NCBI RefSeq assembly: GCF_030317145.1
Contig: NZ_JASZYE010000002.1
Span: 744,001-808,000, forward strand
Direction: 5' to 3'
Length of the DNA: 64,000 bases
DNA from: Variovorax flavidus
GTDB lineage: Bacteria > Pseudomonadota > Gammaproteobacteria > Burkholderiales > Burkholderiaceae_C
Of this stretch, positions 35,276-44,530 are shown in pieces. The notes below the pieces were generated by a model that saw only the letters and a program-made list of their open reading frames with translations, did no database searches and was not told the origin of the DNA. How positions within the stretch are numbered: the first letter of the stretch is position 1; every line of letters begins with the position of its first letter. The translations under genes were made by a program, and so were the position numbers.

Positions 35276-35707
35276 TCAGCCGTCGAAGCCCAGCAGCTTG
35301 CGCAGCAGTGCGACCAGTTGCTCGCGCTCCGCCTTGCTCAGGCGTGCCGCCACGGCGTTCTGGTATTCGGTGGCCTTGGCTGTCGTGTCTTCCAGCAACT
35401 GGCTGCCTTCGTCAGTGAGAAGAAGACTGAAGCTTCGCGCGTCCTCGGCCGATCGCTCGCGGCGCAGCAGGCCCTTGCGCACCGTGCGCAGGACCAGGTC
35501 GCTGCAGGTATTGAGGTCGAGCCCGATGTCCTGCGCCACCTGGCTCTGCGATGCGCCGGGCCGCTGGCGAACCGCCACCAGCAAGGCGAGTTGCCGCGAG
35601 GTCACTGCCTCGCCGTAGATCTGCGCGAACAGCGCGTCGCTCTCGAAATGGGCGCGGCGCAACAGGTGCGGCAGATGGTGCAGCAGGCGGAATCTGGACA
35701 TGGGCAT
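35276..35707 (-). CDS. MarR-family transcriptional regulator
   Basis: This 143-residue protein has the MarR winged helix: LALLVAVRQRPGASQSQVAQDIGLDLNTCSDLV (helix-turn-helix) then RRERSAEDARSFSLLLTDEG (wing). Dimerisation helices lie at both ends. It probably regulates the CnbZ-like and Bug genes downstream through the 35199-35212 palindrome, responding to an aromatic acid; the ligand is unknown. ATG 35707 is used; ATG 35701 is also possible. Confidence 0.88.
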   Translation of the reverse strand: MPMSRFRLLHHLPHLLRRAHFESDALFAQIYGEAVTSRQLALLVAVRQRPGASQSQVAQDIGLDLNTCSDLVLRTVRKGLLRRERSAEDARSFSLLLTDEGSQLLEDTTAKATEYQNAVAARLSKAEREQLVALLRKLLGFDG

Positions 35708-35728
35708 CGAATGTAGCGCCGAGGCCAG

Positions 35729-36160
35729 TCACGCCTCGGCGATGTACCCCCGCTGCACTGCCGAGGCCTGATCCTCGAAGATCGCCATCGCAGTCTTCAT
35801 CCGCCCGAATCCGAACTTGCGATAGAAGTCTTCCTTGCCGGGCACGGCGTACAGGATGATCTTCCGGTGTCCTCTCGACAGTGCAACGAGCCGCGCGACG
35901 ATCTCCTTGCCCAGCCCCGTGCCCTGATGGCTTGGCAACACGGCGACGTCGCAGATGTACGAGCAATCGACCCCATCCGCCAGCGCCCGCCCCACGCCGA
36001 CGAGCTTGCCGTCTTCGTAGGCAAGGCATCGGAACATGCTGTTCGTGAACGCAGTCTTCAGGCCCTCGGGGCTCTTGTTGCCAAGTGGCGCCGCCCGGTA
36101 GAGCGCGCACAGCTCATCCCAATCGAGCGTCTCCAGCGAGTCGGACCAGGCAATCGGCAT
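35729..36160 (-). CDS. GNAT-family N-acetyltransferase
   Basis: This 143-residue GNAT protein has the acetyl-CoA-binding segment VAVLPSHQGTGLGKEIVARLV and the later motif VPGKEDFYRKFGFGRMKTAM. ATG 36160 has CAGGAAA upstream and is preferred over 36187. It ends 21 bp before MarR but is probably unrelated. Substrate unknown. Confidence 0.87.
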   Translation of the reverse strand: MPIAWSDSLETLDWDELCALYRAAPLGNKSPEGLKTAFTNSMFRCLAYEDGKLVGVGRALADGVDCSYICDVAVLPSHQGTGLGKEIVARLVALSRGHRKIILYAVPGKEDFYRKFGFGRMKTAMAIFEDQASAVQRGYIAEA

Positions 36161-36194
36161 GGCGGGTTTCCTGATGAAACCCGGCATCTTAGAT

Positions 36195-37010
36195 TCACGG
36201 CCTGGTTGCCGTTGTGAGCACGGCTGGCATGGGCACTTCGTAGCTGCGGCCGTTCCGGCAAGGCTCCAGCGCCGTCAGGATCGCGTCGTCGATCGCGTCC
36301 AGCGACTCGATGTGCTGGCGCTGCAGGGTGCCGCGCATGCGCACGGTGCCCGTCTTGACGGTGAGCAGGATCTGCTCGCTCGACGATGGCCGCCAGGTCT
36401 GCGGCACCTGGGTCACGGTCGCATCCTTGAAGCCCGCCGAGGCCATGGCCGCCTCGCTCGTCGATGCATCGGCATAGAGAAACATGTTGGGTCCGCCCGG
36501 CAAGCCCACGTCCATGGAGCCGTGGACATCGATCGCGCCGAGCACGGCGCCGAACAGCCTCGCTTCCTGCGGCGTGCCCCACACCGTGAAGGCCAGCCGG
36601 CCACCGCTCTTGAGCACGCGGAACGCTTCGCGAAAGAAGCGCTCGGGCTCCGGGAAATGAAGCACGCCGTAATTGGCGACGACGGCATCGAACACCGCGC
36701 TGGCGAAAGGCAGGTTGCCGGCATCGCCTTCCACGAAGCTCGCTGACGGAAAGCGCTGCTTGGCCATGCGCACCTGCTCGGCCGAGAAGTCGATACCCGT
36801 GACTTGCGCGCCACGCGCCAGGGCCGCGCCGGCTGCGTAGCCGGCACCTGTCGCCACGTCGAGCACGACGCTTCCCGTCTTCACGCCGGCGGCGTCGAGC
36901 AGCGGGCCGATCGATTGGGTCGTGAGGCTCGACAGAAGATCGTCGTAGCTCACGCAGACGTGAGGGTCGGCCCAGCCGTCGTGCTCGAAGTCGCGGAACG
37001 ATTCGGTCAT
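36195..37010 (-). CDS. SAM-dependent methyltransferase, class I
   Basis: This 271-residue UbiE/Methyltransf_11-like protein has motif I VVLDVATGAGYAAGAALARG, motif II VEGDAGNLPFASAVFDAVVANYGVLHF and motif III FRVLKSGGRLAFTVWG. CAGGAGA precedes ATG 37010. The long open frame upstream is not used because it would run through an unrelated leader. The methyl acceptor cannot be inferred. Confidence 0.88.
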   Translation of the reverse strand: MTESFRDFEHDGWADPHVCVSYDDLLSSLTTQSIGPLLDAAGVKTGSVVLDVATGAGYAAGAALARGAQVTGIDFSAEQVRMAKQRFPSASFVEGDAGNLPFASAVFDAVVANYGVLHFPEPERFFREAFRVLKSGGRLAFTVWGTPQEARLFGAVLGAIDVHGSMDVGLPGGPNMFLYADASTSEAAMASAGFKDATVTQVPQTWRPSSSEQILLTVKTGTVRMRGTLQRQHIESLDAIDDAILTALEPCRNGRSYEVPMPAVLTTATRP

Positions 37011-37213
37011 GGGCTTCTCCTGGAGAGCGACTTCCGGACCCGAAAAATGGTGCGCCGACCTGAGGGCAGTGTCAATCGACCCGCGCATTACCCCACTGCG
37101 GTGGCTGCGGGATTTCACCAAGGATTTGATTCGCCCCGGGCGGCGCATACTGCGGGCAGACCCGCCATGGCTCTTCCCCACGAGCCCCCGGGCGAGCAGC
37201 CAGGAGACAAGCC

Positions 37214-39028
37214 TTGCAGCGAACCAACATCGCCAACCCGGCCTACTTTCACAAGGTCGTGGATTGCCAGTACGCCTGTCCGGCGCACACCCCCGTACCC
37301 GAATACATCCGCTTGATCGCGCAGCGCCGCTATGGCGATGCCTACATGGTCAACTGGGTTTCCAACGTCTTTCCCGGCATCCTCGGGCGCACCTGCGACC
37401 GGCCCTGCGAGCCGGCCTGCAGGCGAGGGCGCGTCGAGGAAAGTAATGCGAAAGACCCAGAGCCGGTCGCGATCTGCCGGCTCAAACGCGTGGCCGCCGA
37501 CATGAAGGAGGACGTGCGTTCACGCATGCCCACGGTCGCGCCCAGGAACGGCAAGCGCATCGCCTGCGTGGGCGCCGGGCCGGCCTCGCTCACCGTCGCG
37601 CGCGACCTCGCGCCGCTCGGCTATGAAGTGACGGTGTTCGACGGCGAGGCCAAGGCCGGCGGCTTCATCCGCACGCAGATCCCGCGCTTCCGGCTGCCCG
37701 AGTCGGTGATTGACGAGGAGACGGGCTACATCCTCGACCTGGGTGTGGAGTTCCGCAGCGGCGAGCGCATCGAATCGATGAAGGCGCTGATGGCGCAGGA
37801 CTGGGACGCGATCTTCGTCGGCTGCGGCGCGCCCCGCGGGCGCGACCTCGACGTGCCGGGCCGGAAGGAAGCGGCGGAGAGCATCCACATCGGCATCGAC
37901 TGGCTCAACTCGGTCTCCTTCGGCCACGTGACGAGCATCGGCCAGCGCGTGATCGTGCTGGGCGGTGGCAACACGGCGATGGACTGCTGCAGGTCGGCGC
38001 GACGTCTCGGCGGCACCGATGTGAAGGTGATCGTTCGCAGCGGCTTCGAGGAGATGAAGGCCTCGCCCTGGGAGAAGGAAGACGCCCAGCACGAAGGCAT
38101 CCCGATCATCAACTTCCATGTGCCCAAGGCCTTCGTGCACGAGGACGGCAAGCTGAAGGGCATGCGCTTCGAGATCGTGCGCGCGGAGTACGACGCGCAG
38201 GGCAGCCGCTCGCTGGTGCCGACGGGCGAGCCCGATGCCTTCTTCGAATGCGATGAGGTGCTGGTGGCCGTGGGGCAGGAAAACGCCTTCCCGTGGATCG
38301 AGCGCGATTGCGGCATCGCATTCGACAAATGGGGCTTGCCCAGGCTCGACGAGACGACCTTCCAGTCCTCGGTGCCGACGGTGTTCTTCGGCGGCGACGC
38401 GGCCTTCGGCCCCAAGAACATCATCACGGCAGTGGCCCATGGCCATGAGGCGGCCGTGTCGATCGACCAGTTGCTGCACGACGAGCCGGTCCATGTTCGC
38501 CCACCGCCCATGACCAACCTGGTGTCGCAGAAGATGGGCATCCACGAGTGGAGCTACGACAACGACACCTCCAACGACCTTCGCTACAAGGTGCCCTGGG
38601 CCAAGGCCGAGAAGGCGCTGGCCAGCATCCGTGTCGAGGTGGAACTCGGCTTCGACGCTGCCACCGCCTTCAAGGAAGCCGAGCGCTGCCTGAACTGCGA
38701 TGTGCAGACCGTGTTCACGGAGACCGCCTGCATCGAATGCGATGCCTGCGTGGACATCTGCCCGATGGACTGCATCAGCTTCACCGAGAACGGCGATGAA
38801 GCGGACTTGCGCGGCCGCCTGAAAGCGCCCGCGCTCAACCTGGCGCAGGACCTGTACGTATCCGGCGGACTCAAGACCGGCCGCGTGATGGTGAAGGACG
38901 AGGACGTCTGCCTGCACTGCGGCCTGTGCGCCGAGCGCTGTCCGACAGGCGCCTGGGACATGCAGAAGTTCCTGCTGAAGATGACGCCGGCCGGCGTCGT
39001 GCGCCAGACAGAGGAGGTCCCGGCATGA
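37214..39028 (+). CDS. FAD/NADPH iron-sulfur oxidoreductase of a KorABC-like complex
   Basis: This 604-residue protein starts at TTG 37214, supported by CAGGAGA 6 nt upstream. It has the GltD-like layout: N-terminal Cys motifs (CQYACPAHTP; CDRPCEPACRRG), an FAD Rossmann site (CVGAGPASLTVARDL), an NADPH site (VLGGGNTAMDCCRSARRLG), and two C-terminal [4Fe-4S] clusters (CIECDACVDICPMDC; CLHCGLCAERCP). It overlaps by 4 nt the alpha subunit gene of a 2-oxoacid:ferredoxin oxidoreductase. It probably moves electrons between that enzyme, ferredoxin and NAD(P), as in NADPH-linked KorABC systems. Direction is not shown. Confidence 0.88.
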   Translation: MQRTNIANPAYFHKVVDCQYACPAHTPVPEYIRLIAQRRYGDAYMVNWVSNVFPGILGRTCDRPCEPACRRGRVEESNAKDPEPVAICRLKRVAADMKEDVRSRMPTVAPRNGKRIACVGAGPASLTVARDLAPLGYEVTVFDGEAKAGGFIRTQIPRFRLPESVIDEETGYILDLGVEFRSGERIESMKALMAQDWDAIFVGCGAPRGRDLDVPGRKEAAESIHIGIDWLNSVSFGHVTSIGQRVIVLGGGNTAMDCCRSARRLGGTDVKVIVRSGFEEMKASPWEKEDAQHEGIPIINFHVPKAFVHEDGKLKGMRFEIVRAEYDAQGSRSLVPTGEPDAFFECDEVLVAVGQENAFPWIERDCGIAFDKWGLPRLDETTFQSSVPTVFFGGDAAFGPKNIITAVAHGHEAAVSIDQLLHDEPVHVRPPPMTNLVSQKMGIHEWSYDNDTSNDLRYKVPWAKAEKALASIRVEVELGFDAATAFKEAERCLNCDVQTVFTETACIECDACVDICPMDCISFTENGDEADLRGRLKAPALNLAQDLYVSGGLKTGRVMVKDEDVCLHCGLCAERCPTGAWDMQKFLLKMTPAGVVRQTEEVPA

Positions 39029-40851
39029 GCGCGGCGCGTCCGATCGAAGCGGTCAACGATTTCGTCATCAAGTTCGCCAACGTCAACGGCTCGGGTTCGG
39101 CCTCGGCCAACGAGCTGTTCGCCAAGGCCATCCTGCGCATGGGCGTGCCGGTGAGCCCGCGCAACATCTTCCCGAGCAACATCCAGGGCCTGCCGACCTG
39201 GTACGAGGTGCGAGTGACCGAAAAGGGCCACCTGGGACGACGCGGCGGCACCGACATGATGGTCGCGATGAACCCGCAGACCTGGGATGCCGACGTGGCC
39301 GAGCTGGAGCCGGGCGGCTACCTGTTCTACGACAGCACGCGGCCGCTGCCGCCATCGAAGTTCCGCGACGACATCCGCGTGATCGGCATGCCGCTGACCG
39401 AGATCTGCAATGCCGTCTATCACGACCCGCGCCAGCGCCAGTTGTTCAAGAACATCGTTTACGTGGGCGCGCTGGCGATCCTGCTGGGCATCGAGCCGGA
39501 GGTGGTCGAGAAGCTCTTCGGCGAGCAGTACAAGGGCAAGGAAAAGCTGCTGGCTTCCAACGTGCAGGCACTGAATCTCGGCTGCGACTTCGCCCGCGAG
39601 AACCTGCGCGAGCCGGTGGGGCTGCGGGTGCGGCGTGCCGATCGCGTGGGCGACCGGATCTTCGTCGACGGCAACAGCGCCGTCGCGCTGGGCTGCGTCT
39701 ACGGCGGCGCGACGGTCGCGGCCTGGTATCCGATCACGCCATCGTCGTCGGTGGCTGAAGCCTTCCAGCGGTACTGCGCGAAGTTCCGCGTCGACCCGCA
39801 CACCGGGCAGAACCGCTTCGCCATCGTGCAGGCCGAGGACGAGCTCGCCTCCATCGGCATGGTGGTCGGCGCAGGATGGAATGGTGCACGCGCCTTCACC
39901 CCGACCTCGGGGCCGGGCATCTCGCTGATGAGCGAGTTCATCGGGCTGGCGTACTTCGCGGAGATCCCCGTCACGCTCGTCAACGTGCAGCGCGGCGGGC
40001 CTTCGACCGGCATGCCGACGCGCACGCAGCAGGCCGACATCCTCTCGTGCGCGTACGCATCGCACGGCGACACCAAGCACGTGCTGCTGTTCCCCGAGGA
40101 CCCGCACGAATGCTTCGAGCACGCGGCGGCGGCGCTGGATCTGGCGGACCGCCTGCAGACGCCGGTGTTCCTGATGACCGATCTCGACATCGGCATGAAC
40201 CAGCGCCTGTGCAAGCCTTTCGCGTGGGACGACAGCCAGGCCTACGACCGTGGCAAGGTCATGACCGCCGAGGAGCTGGAGGCCGGCCGCGACTTCGGCC
40301 GCTACAAGGACGTGGACGGCGACGGCATCCCCTGGCGCACGCTGCCGGGCACGCACCCGACCAAGGGCAGCTTCTTCACCCGCGGCACCACGCGCGATGC
40401 CTATGCGCGCTATTCGGAACGCGGGCCCGACTACATCTACAACATGGAGCGGTTGCTGAAGAAGTTCGCGACCGCGGCCACGCTGGTGCCGCAGCCGGCG
40501 CTGCGGCTCGCTGCGGAGAAGACGGATCTCGGCGTGATCTATTTCGGATCGACCAGCCCGTCCATGCACGAGGCGCTGGAGGTGCTGGAGGAGATGGGCA
40601 TCCAGCTCGACGCCTTGCGGCTGCGCGCCTTTCCGTTCCCGGACAGCGTGGTGCGCTTCCTCGCGCAGCACACGCAGGTGTTCGTGGTGGAGCAGAACCG
40701 CGACGCGCAGATGCGCAGCCTGCTCGTCAACGAACTCGGCATCGATCCGGCCCGGCTCGTGCCGGTGCTGCATTTCGACGGCACACCCATCACGGCGCGC
40801 TTCATCGCGGAGGCCATCAGCCGCGCCATCGAGACCAAGGAACCCGCATGA
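39025..40851 (+). CDS. 2-oxoacid:ferredoxin oxidoreductase, fused gamma-alpha subunit
   Basis: This 608-residue protein fuses a gamma domain (VNGSGSASANELFAKAIL, then LGRRGGTD) to an alpha domain (AAWYPITPSSSVAEAFQ, VQRGGPSTGMPTRTQQADI). This is the normal KorA arrangement. With the beta subunit it decarboxylates a 2-oxoacid such as 2-oxoglutarate to an acyl-CoA, reducing ferredoxin. Its ATGA start overlaps the Fe-S subunit stop, and its own TGA overlaps the beta-subunit ATG, so the three genes are strictly coupled. Confidence 0.92.
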   Translation: MSAARPIEAVNDFVIKFANVNGSGSASANELFAKAILRMGVPVSPRNIFPSNIQGLPTWYEVRVTEKGHLGRRGGTDMMVAMNPQTWDADVAELEPGGYLFYDSTRPLPPSKFRDDIRVIGMPLTEICNAVYHDPRQRQLFKNIVYVGALAILLGIEPEVVEKLFGEQYKGKEKLLASNVQALNLGCDFARENLREPVGLRVRRADRVGDRIFVDGNSAVALGCVYGGATVAAWYPITPSSSVAEAFQRYCAKFRVDPHTGQNRFAIVQAEDELASIGMVVGAGWNGARAFTPTSGPGISLMSEFIGLAYFAEIPVTLVNVQRGGPSTGMPTRTQQADILSCAYASHGDTKHVLLFPEDPHECFEHAAAALDLADRLQTPVFLMTDLDIGMNQRLCKPFAWDDSQAYDRGKVMTAEELEAGRDFGRYKDVDGDGIPWRTLPGTHPTKGSFFTRGTTRDAYARYSERGPDYIYNMERLLKKFATAATLVPQPALRLAAEKTDLGVIYFGSTSPSMHEALEVLEEMGIQLDALRLRAFPFPDSVVRFLAQHTQVFVVEQNRDAQMRSLLVNELGIDPARLVPVLHFDGTPITARFIAEAISRAIETKEPA

Positions 40852-41903
40852 CCTATCTCGCGAAGCCCCGGCTGCGCCATCCGACCCTTGCCACCAACAA
40901 GGTCGGCTACACGCGTCGCGACTACGAGGGCAAGATATCCACGCTGTGCGCCGGCTGCGGGCATGACTCCATTTCCGCCGCCATCATCGAGGCCTGCTGG
41001 GAGCTGGACATCGAGCCGCACCGAGTCGCCAAGCTCTCGGGCATCGGCTGCAGCTCCAAGACGCCGGACTACTTCCTGGGTGCCTCGCACGGCTTCAACA
41101 CCGTGCATGGCCGCATGCCCAGCGTGCTGACCGGCGCCAACCTCGCCAACCGCGACCTGCTGTACCTCGGCGTCTCGGGCGACGGCGACTCCGCTTCCAT
41201 CGGACTGGGCCAGTTCGCCCACGCGATGCGGCGTGGCGTGCGCATGGCCTACATCGTCGAGAACAACGGCGTCTACGGGCTGACCAAGGGCCAGTTCTCG
41301 GCCACCGCCGACCAGGGCTCCAAGAGCAAGAAGGGTGTCGTCAACACCGACAGCCCGGTCGATCTCGTCGCCATGGCGCTGCAGCTCGGTGCCAGCTACG
41401 TCGGGCGTGGGTTCTCGGGCAACAAGGCGCAACTGGTGCCGCTGATCAAGGGCGCGATCAGCCATGGCGGCTCCGCCTTCATCGACGTGATCAGCCCCTG
41501 CGTGGCCTTCAACAACCACCCCGGCAGCACCAAGAGCTACGACTACGTGCGCGAGCACAACGAGGCGGTGAGCCGCATCGACTTCATCAGCGGGCGCGAG
41601 GAGATCTCGGTGGACATGGCGCCGGGCGAAGTGCTGGACGTGCGCCAGCACGACGGCACCCTGCTGCGCCTGCGCAGCCTGCACCCCGACTACAACCCCG
41701 GCGACCGCTACGCCGCCATGGCCCACATGCAGCGGCACCAGGAGATGGGCGAGGTGGTGACGGGGCTGCTCTACGTCGACCCGCTGGCGACCGACCTGCA
41801 CACGGCGCTCAACACCAGCGACCGGCCGCTCAACACGCTGGGGCCGGCGCAGCTCTGCCCCGGCGCCAAGGCACTGGAGCGGCTCAACGACGCCTTGCGC
41901 TGA
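40848..41903 (+). CDS. 2-oxoacid:ferredoxin oxidoreductase beta subunit (TPP-binding)
   Basis: This 351-residue protein has LCAGCGHDSISAAII, SGIGCSSKTP and the TPP/Mg site GVSGDGDSASIGLGQF followed by ENNGVYGLTKGQFSAT. These are KorB landmarks. The Cys in CAGCGH and GIGCSS likely bind the [4Fe-4S] cluster. It completes the NADPH/Fe-S, gamma-alpha, beta operon. Confidence 0.93.
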   Translation: MTYLAKPRLRHPTLATNKVGYTRRDYEGKISTLCAGCGHDSISAAIIEACWELDIEPHRVAKLSGIGCSSKTPDYFLGASHGFNTVHGRMPSVLTGANLANRDLLYLGVSGDGDSASIGLGQFAHAMRRGVRMAYIVENNGVYGLTKGQFSATADQGSKSKKGVVNTDSPVDLVAMALQLGASYVGRGFSGNKAQLVPLIKGAISHGGSAFIDVISPCVAFNNHPGSTKSYDYVREHNEAVSRIDFISGREEISVDMAPGEVLDVRQHDGTLLRLRSLHPDYNPGDRYAAMAHMQRHQEMGEVVTGLLYVDPLATDLHTALNTSDRPLNTLGPAQLCPGAKALERLNDALR

Positions 41904-41947
41904 AGGCGGGCAAAGCGCACCATTGCCGATTCTTCGGGGGACGGACC

Positions 41948-42385
41948 ATGGCCGAACGCACTGTATTCCAGTCGATCTCGCGCAAGCATGTGACCAGCCT
42001 GGGCCCACAGGCCAGCGTGCGCGACGCCGCATGCGTGATGACACGCGCCAACTGCGGCAGCGTGCTGATCATGGAACCGCCGGACATCCTGCTGGGCATC
42101 CTGACCGAGCGCGACCTGATGACCCGCGTGCTCGCGCGAGGCCTCGACCCCGAGCACACGACGGCGCGCGAGGTCATGACGCCCAACCCGATCTGCGTGC
42201 CGCCCGAAACACCGGTGTCCGACGCCATCGTGCTGATGCTGGAGCGCGGCTTCCGCCATCTGCCGCTGCTGTCGGGCAAGAAGATCCTGGGCGTGTTCTC
42301 GGTGCGCGACGCGCTGCCGAGGGAACTCGGCGCGGCGCTCAGCCAGGCGGAGTTCAACGAGCAGGTGAACGACGTTCTGGGGTAG
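41948..42385 (+). CDS. Two-CBS-domain protein
   Basis: This 145-residue protein has two CBS modules (about residues 15-65 and 80-135; LGILTERDLMTRVLARG, then REVMTPNPICVPPETPVSDAIVLMLERGFRHLPLL). Such small proteins bind adenine nucleotides to sense energy state. It follows the ferredoxin oxidoreductase operon by 44 bp and may sense its energy output; no effector domain is present. Confidence 0.88.
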   Translation: MAERTVFQSISRKHVTSLGPQASVRDAACVMTRANCGSVLIMEPPDILLGILTERDLMTRVLARGLDPEHTTAREVMTPNPICVPPETPVSDAIVLMLERGFRHLPLLSGKKILGVFSVRDALPRELGAALSQAEFNEQVNDVLG

Positions 42386-42508
42386 GGCCGCTTGCGCGGC
42401 CCCGGTCATCCAGCCACCTGAGCCCTCTGCGGGCGTCCCTTGCATCCATCGCCCGGTGCCCATGCGGCGCCAGCTTCGCCCTTACCTGACTACTTTGTAA
42501 GTCATACG

Positions 42509-42522
42509 TTGTCATATGACAA
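42509..42522. promoter_or_regulatory. Palindrome TTGTCATATGACAA upstream of pectate lyase
   Basis: This perfect 14-bp palindrome lies 162 bp upstream of the pectate lyase ATG, in a 298-bp gap that has no gene. It resembles FCD-GntR (hexuronate-type) operators. No GntR gene is in the window. Confidence 0.5.
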
Positions 42523-42616
42523 GTGCGGGCGCCTGTCACAAGTTCTTGCACTTGTTCGCCTTGACGCTCTCGTGAGCCGGCTTCAATAATCGCCGCCCCA
42601 AGGCCATAAGACAACC

Positions 42617-42632
42617 GATGTTGTACGACATC
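42617..42632. promoter_or_regulatory. Near-palindrome GATGTTGTACGACATC
   Basis: This 16-bp inverted repeat has only one mismatched pair and lies 52 bp upstream of the pectate lyase ATG. With the 42509-42522 palindrome it could give a two-site operator; the factor is unknown. Confidence 0.4.
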
Positions 42633-42683
42633 TGATGACTTTGGGTTCGCCAGTTCGAATCCTCAACCAGAAAAAGGAATTCC

Positions 42684-44510
42684 ATGAAACGCAGACAGTT
42701 TGCAATTTCGGTCCTGTCTCCCGTCGCGCTGGCCGCCTGTGGCGGCGGCGGCGACCACGTTTTCCTCCCCCCTGCCGCTGCGCCGGCGCCTGCTCCGGCA
42801 CCGGGGCCCCAGGCGCCCGCCCTGGTGGCGCTCAAGAGCGCCACGAGCTACATGGACGAAGTCGTCTCGTACAAGGGCGGCTACGTGTGGTCGTATTCAC
42901 CGGACCTCACGCAGACCTTCGGCGAAATGGAGGCCAAGCGCACCATGCTCTGGCTGCAGCCGCCGGGCACGTCCTCCATCGGCCACATCTACCTCGATGC
43001 CTACCATGCGACCGGCGATGAGCGCTTCTACCAGGCGGCCGACCGCACGGCCAAGGCCGTCGCCTCCGCGCAGCAGAGCTCGGGCGGCTGGAACTACATC
43101 TACGACTTCGCCGGCGAGGACTCGCTGAAGCACTGGTACGAGACGGTGGGCAAGAACGGCTGGCGCCTCGAAGAGTTCCAGCACTACTACGGCAATGCGA
43201 CCTTCGACGACGCCACCACCGCGGTGGCCTCGCAACTGATGCTGCGCATGTACCTGGAGAAGCAGGACCCGGTCTACCAGACCGCCACCAACAACGCCAT
43301 CAAGTTCATCACCGATGCGCAGTTCGGCCCCCAGTTCGGTGTCGCCGACGGCGGCTGGCCGCAGCGCTTTCCGCACAACCCGAACGCGGTCAGCGTCATG
43401 CCCTTGCCCAACCCCACGCAGTTGCCGGCGGGCGCGCGTGCCGGCATGGAAGACGGCGACTACACGCTGCACGTGACCTTCAACGACGACGTCATGGGCG
43501 AGAACATCAAGTTCCTCACGATGTGCGTGATGGCGCTCGGCCGCTCCGACCTGGTGGCCAACGTCACCCGCGCCATGGACTGCATGCAGCGGATGCAATG
43601 GACGTCCCCGACGCAGCCCCTGCAGTCGGGCTGGAGCCTGCAGCACCTGTCGCGCGACACCGGCGGCCGGCTCGCAGGCTCTCCGGCCGCGGCGCGTTCG
43701 TACGAGCCACGCTCGCTGGCCACGCACACGACGCAGACCAACATCCAGCAGCTCCTGGGCTACTTCACGCTGACCGGCGACAGGAAGTACCTGTCGCAGC
43801 TGCAGAAGGCGATCGACTGGCTGAAGTCCGCCTCGATCCAGCTCCCCGCCAACGTCGCGACCCTCAACCCGCTGCTCGCGGGCCGCAACGTGGCGACCTT
43901 CATCGAGCTCGACACGAACGAGCCGCTCTACATCCACCGCTACGGCTCCAACATCAATAACGGCGCGTACTTCTTCGACAAGGACATCACCAACACGATC
44001 AGCCACTACTCGTCGGGCCGCTCGGTCGATACCGCCGCGCTTCAAAAGCGCCTGGACGAACTCAATGCGATGACGCAGGCGCAGATCGACGCCATGGTCG
44101 CCAAGTCGCCGCTGAAGGCCACCAAGGCGCGCACCCTGCCGAAGTATTTCGCCGCCATCCGCGAAGTGGATTTCCCGGACCTGTTCGAGGGCGCCGTGAT
44201 GAAGACGCCGGTGGTGCCCGAATCCGAAGTGCAGACGATCATTGCGGCGCTGGTGGACGGCAAGTACTGGACCGCGCCAGTGCCCGAGATCGTGAACCCG
44301 TATCGCGGCGATGGTCCGGCCACGCCGTACACCGGCACGGCCTATCGCAGCCGCCACGTGGGCGATGTGTACGACACCTCTCCCTATCCGGCCGATACGC
44401 CGCCGGACATCGCGCCCTACGTGAAGCGCGACAAGCCGCAATTCATCATCACGTCGAACTTCATCGCCCGGATGGGGCGGCTGATCTCGTTCGTCGGGCC
44501 CGTGGCCTGA
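42684..44510 (+). CDS. Pectate lyase lipoprotein, PL10-like
   Basis: This 608-residue lipoprotein has the lipobox SPVALAAC (Cys about 19), followed by a Gly/Ala/Pro spacer (PAAAPAPAPAPGP). The catalytic region resembles polysaccharide lyase family 10: ATFDDATTAVASQLMLRMYL, ADGGWPQRFPHN and FNDDVMGENIKFL, an alpha/alpha toroid. It would cleave polygalacturonate by beta-elimination at the cell surface. AAAAAGGA lies just upstream of ATG 42684. It stands alone, without other pectin genes, behind two palindromes. Confidence 0.85.
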   Translation: MKRRQFAISVLSPVALAACGGGGDHVFLPPAAAPAPAPAPGPQAPALVALKSATSYMDEVVSYKGGYVWSYSPDLTQTFGEMEAKRTMLWLQPPGTSSIGHIYLDAYHATGDERFYQAADRTAKAVASAQQSSGGWNYIYDFAGEDSLKHWYETVGKNGWRLEEFQHYYGNATFDDATTAVASQLMLRMYLEKQDPVYQTATNNAIKFITDAQFGPQFGVADGGWPQRFPHNPNAVSVMPLPNPTQLPAGARAGMEDGDYTLHVTFNDDVMGENIKFLTMCVMALGRSDLVANVTRAMDCMQRMQWTSPTQPLQSGWSLQHLSRDTGGRLAGSPAAARSYEPRSLATHTTQTNIQQLLGYFTLTGDRKYLSQLQKAIDWLKSASIQLPANVATLNPLLAGRNVATFIELDTNEPLYIHRYGSNINNGAYFFDKDITNTISHYSSGRSVDTAALQKRLDELNAMTQAQIDAMVAKSPLKATKARTLPKYFAAIREVDFPDLFEGAVMKTPVVPESEVQTIIAALVDGKYWTAPVPEIVNPYRGDGPATPYTGTAYRSRHVGDVYDTSPYPADTPPDIAPYVKRDKPQFIITSNFIARMGRLISFVGPVA

Positions 44511-44530
44511 AATGGATGACGGCGCGCCGC

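Noticed and set aside
42640..42680. Sequence resembling a tRNA T-arm (GGTTCGCCAGTTCGAATCC) before the pectate lyase
   Set aside because: The T-stem does not pair properly and no anticodon or acceptor stem fits within 80 bases upstream. At most a degraded fragment; not called.
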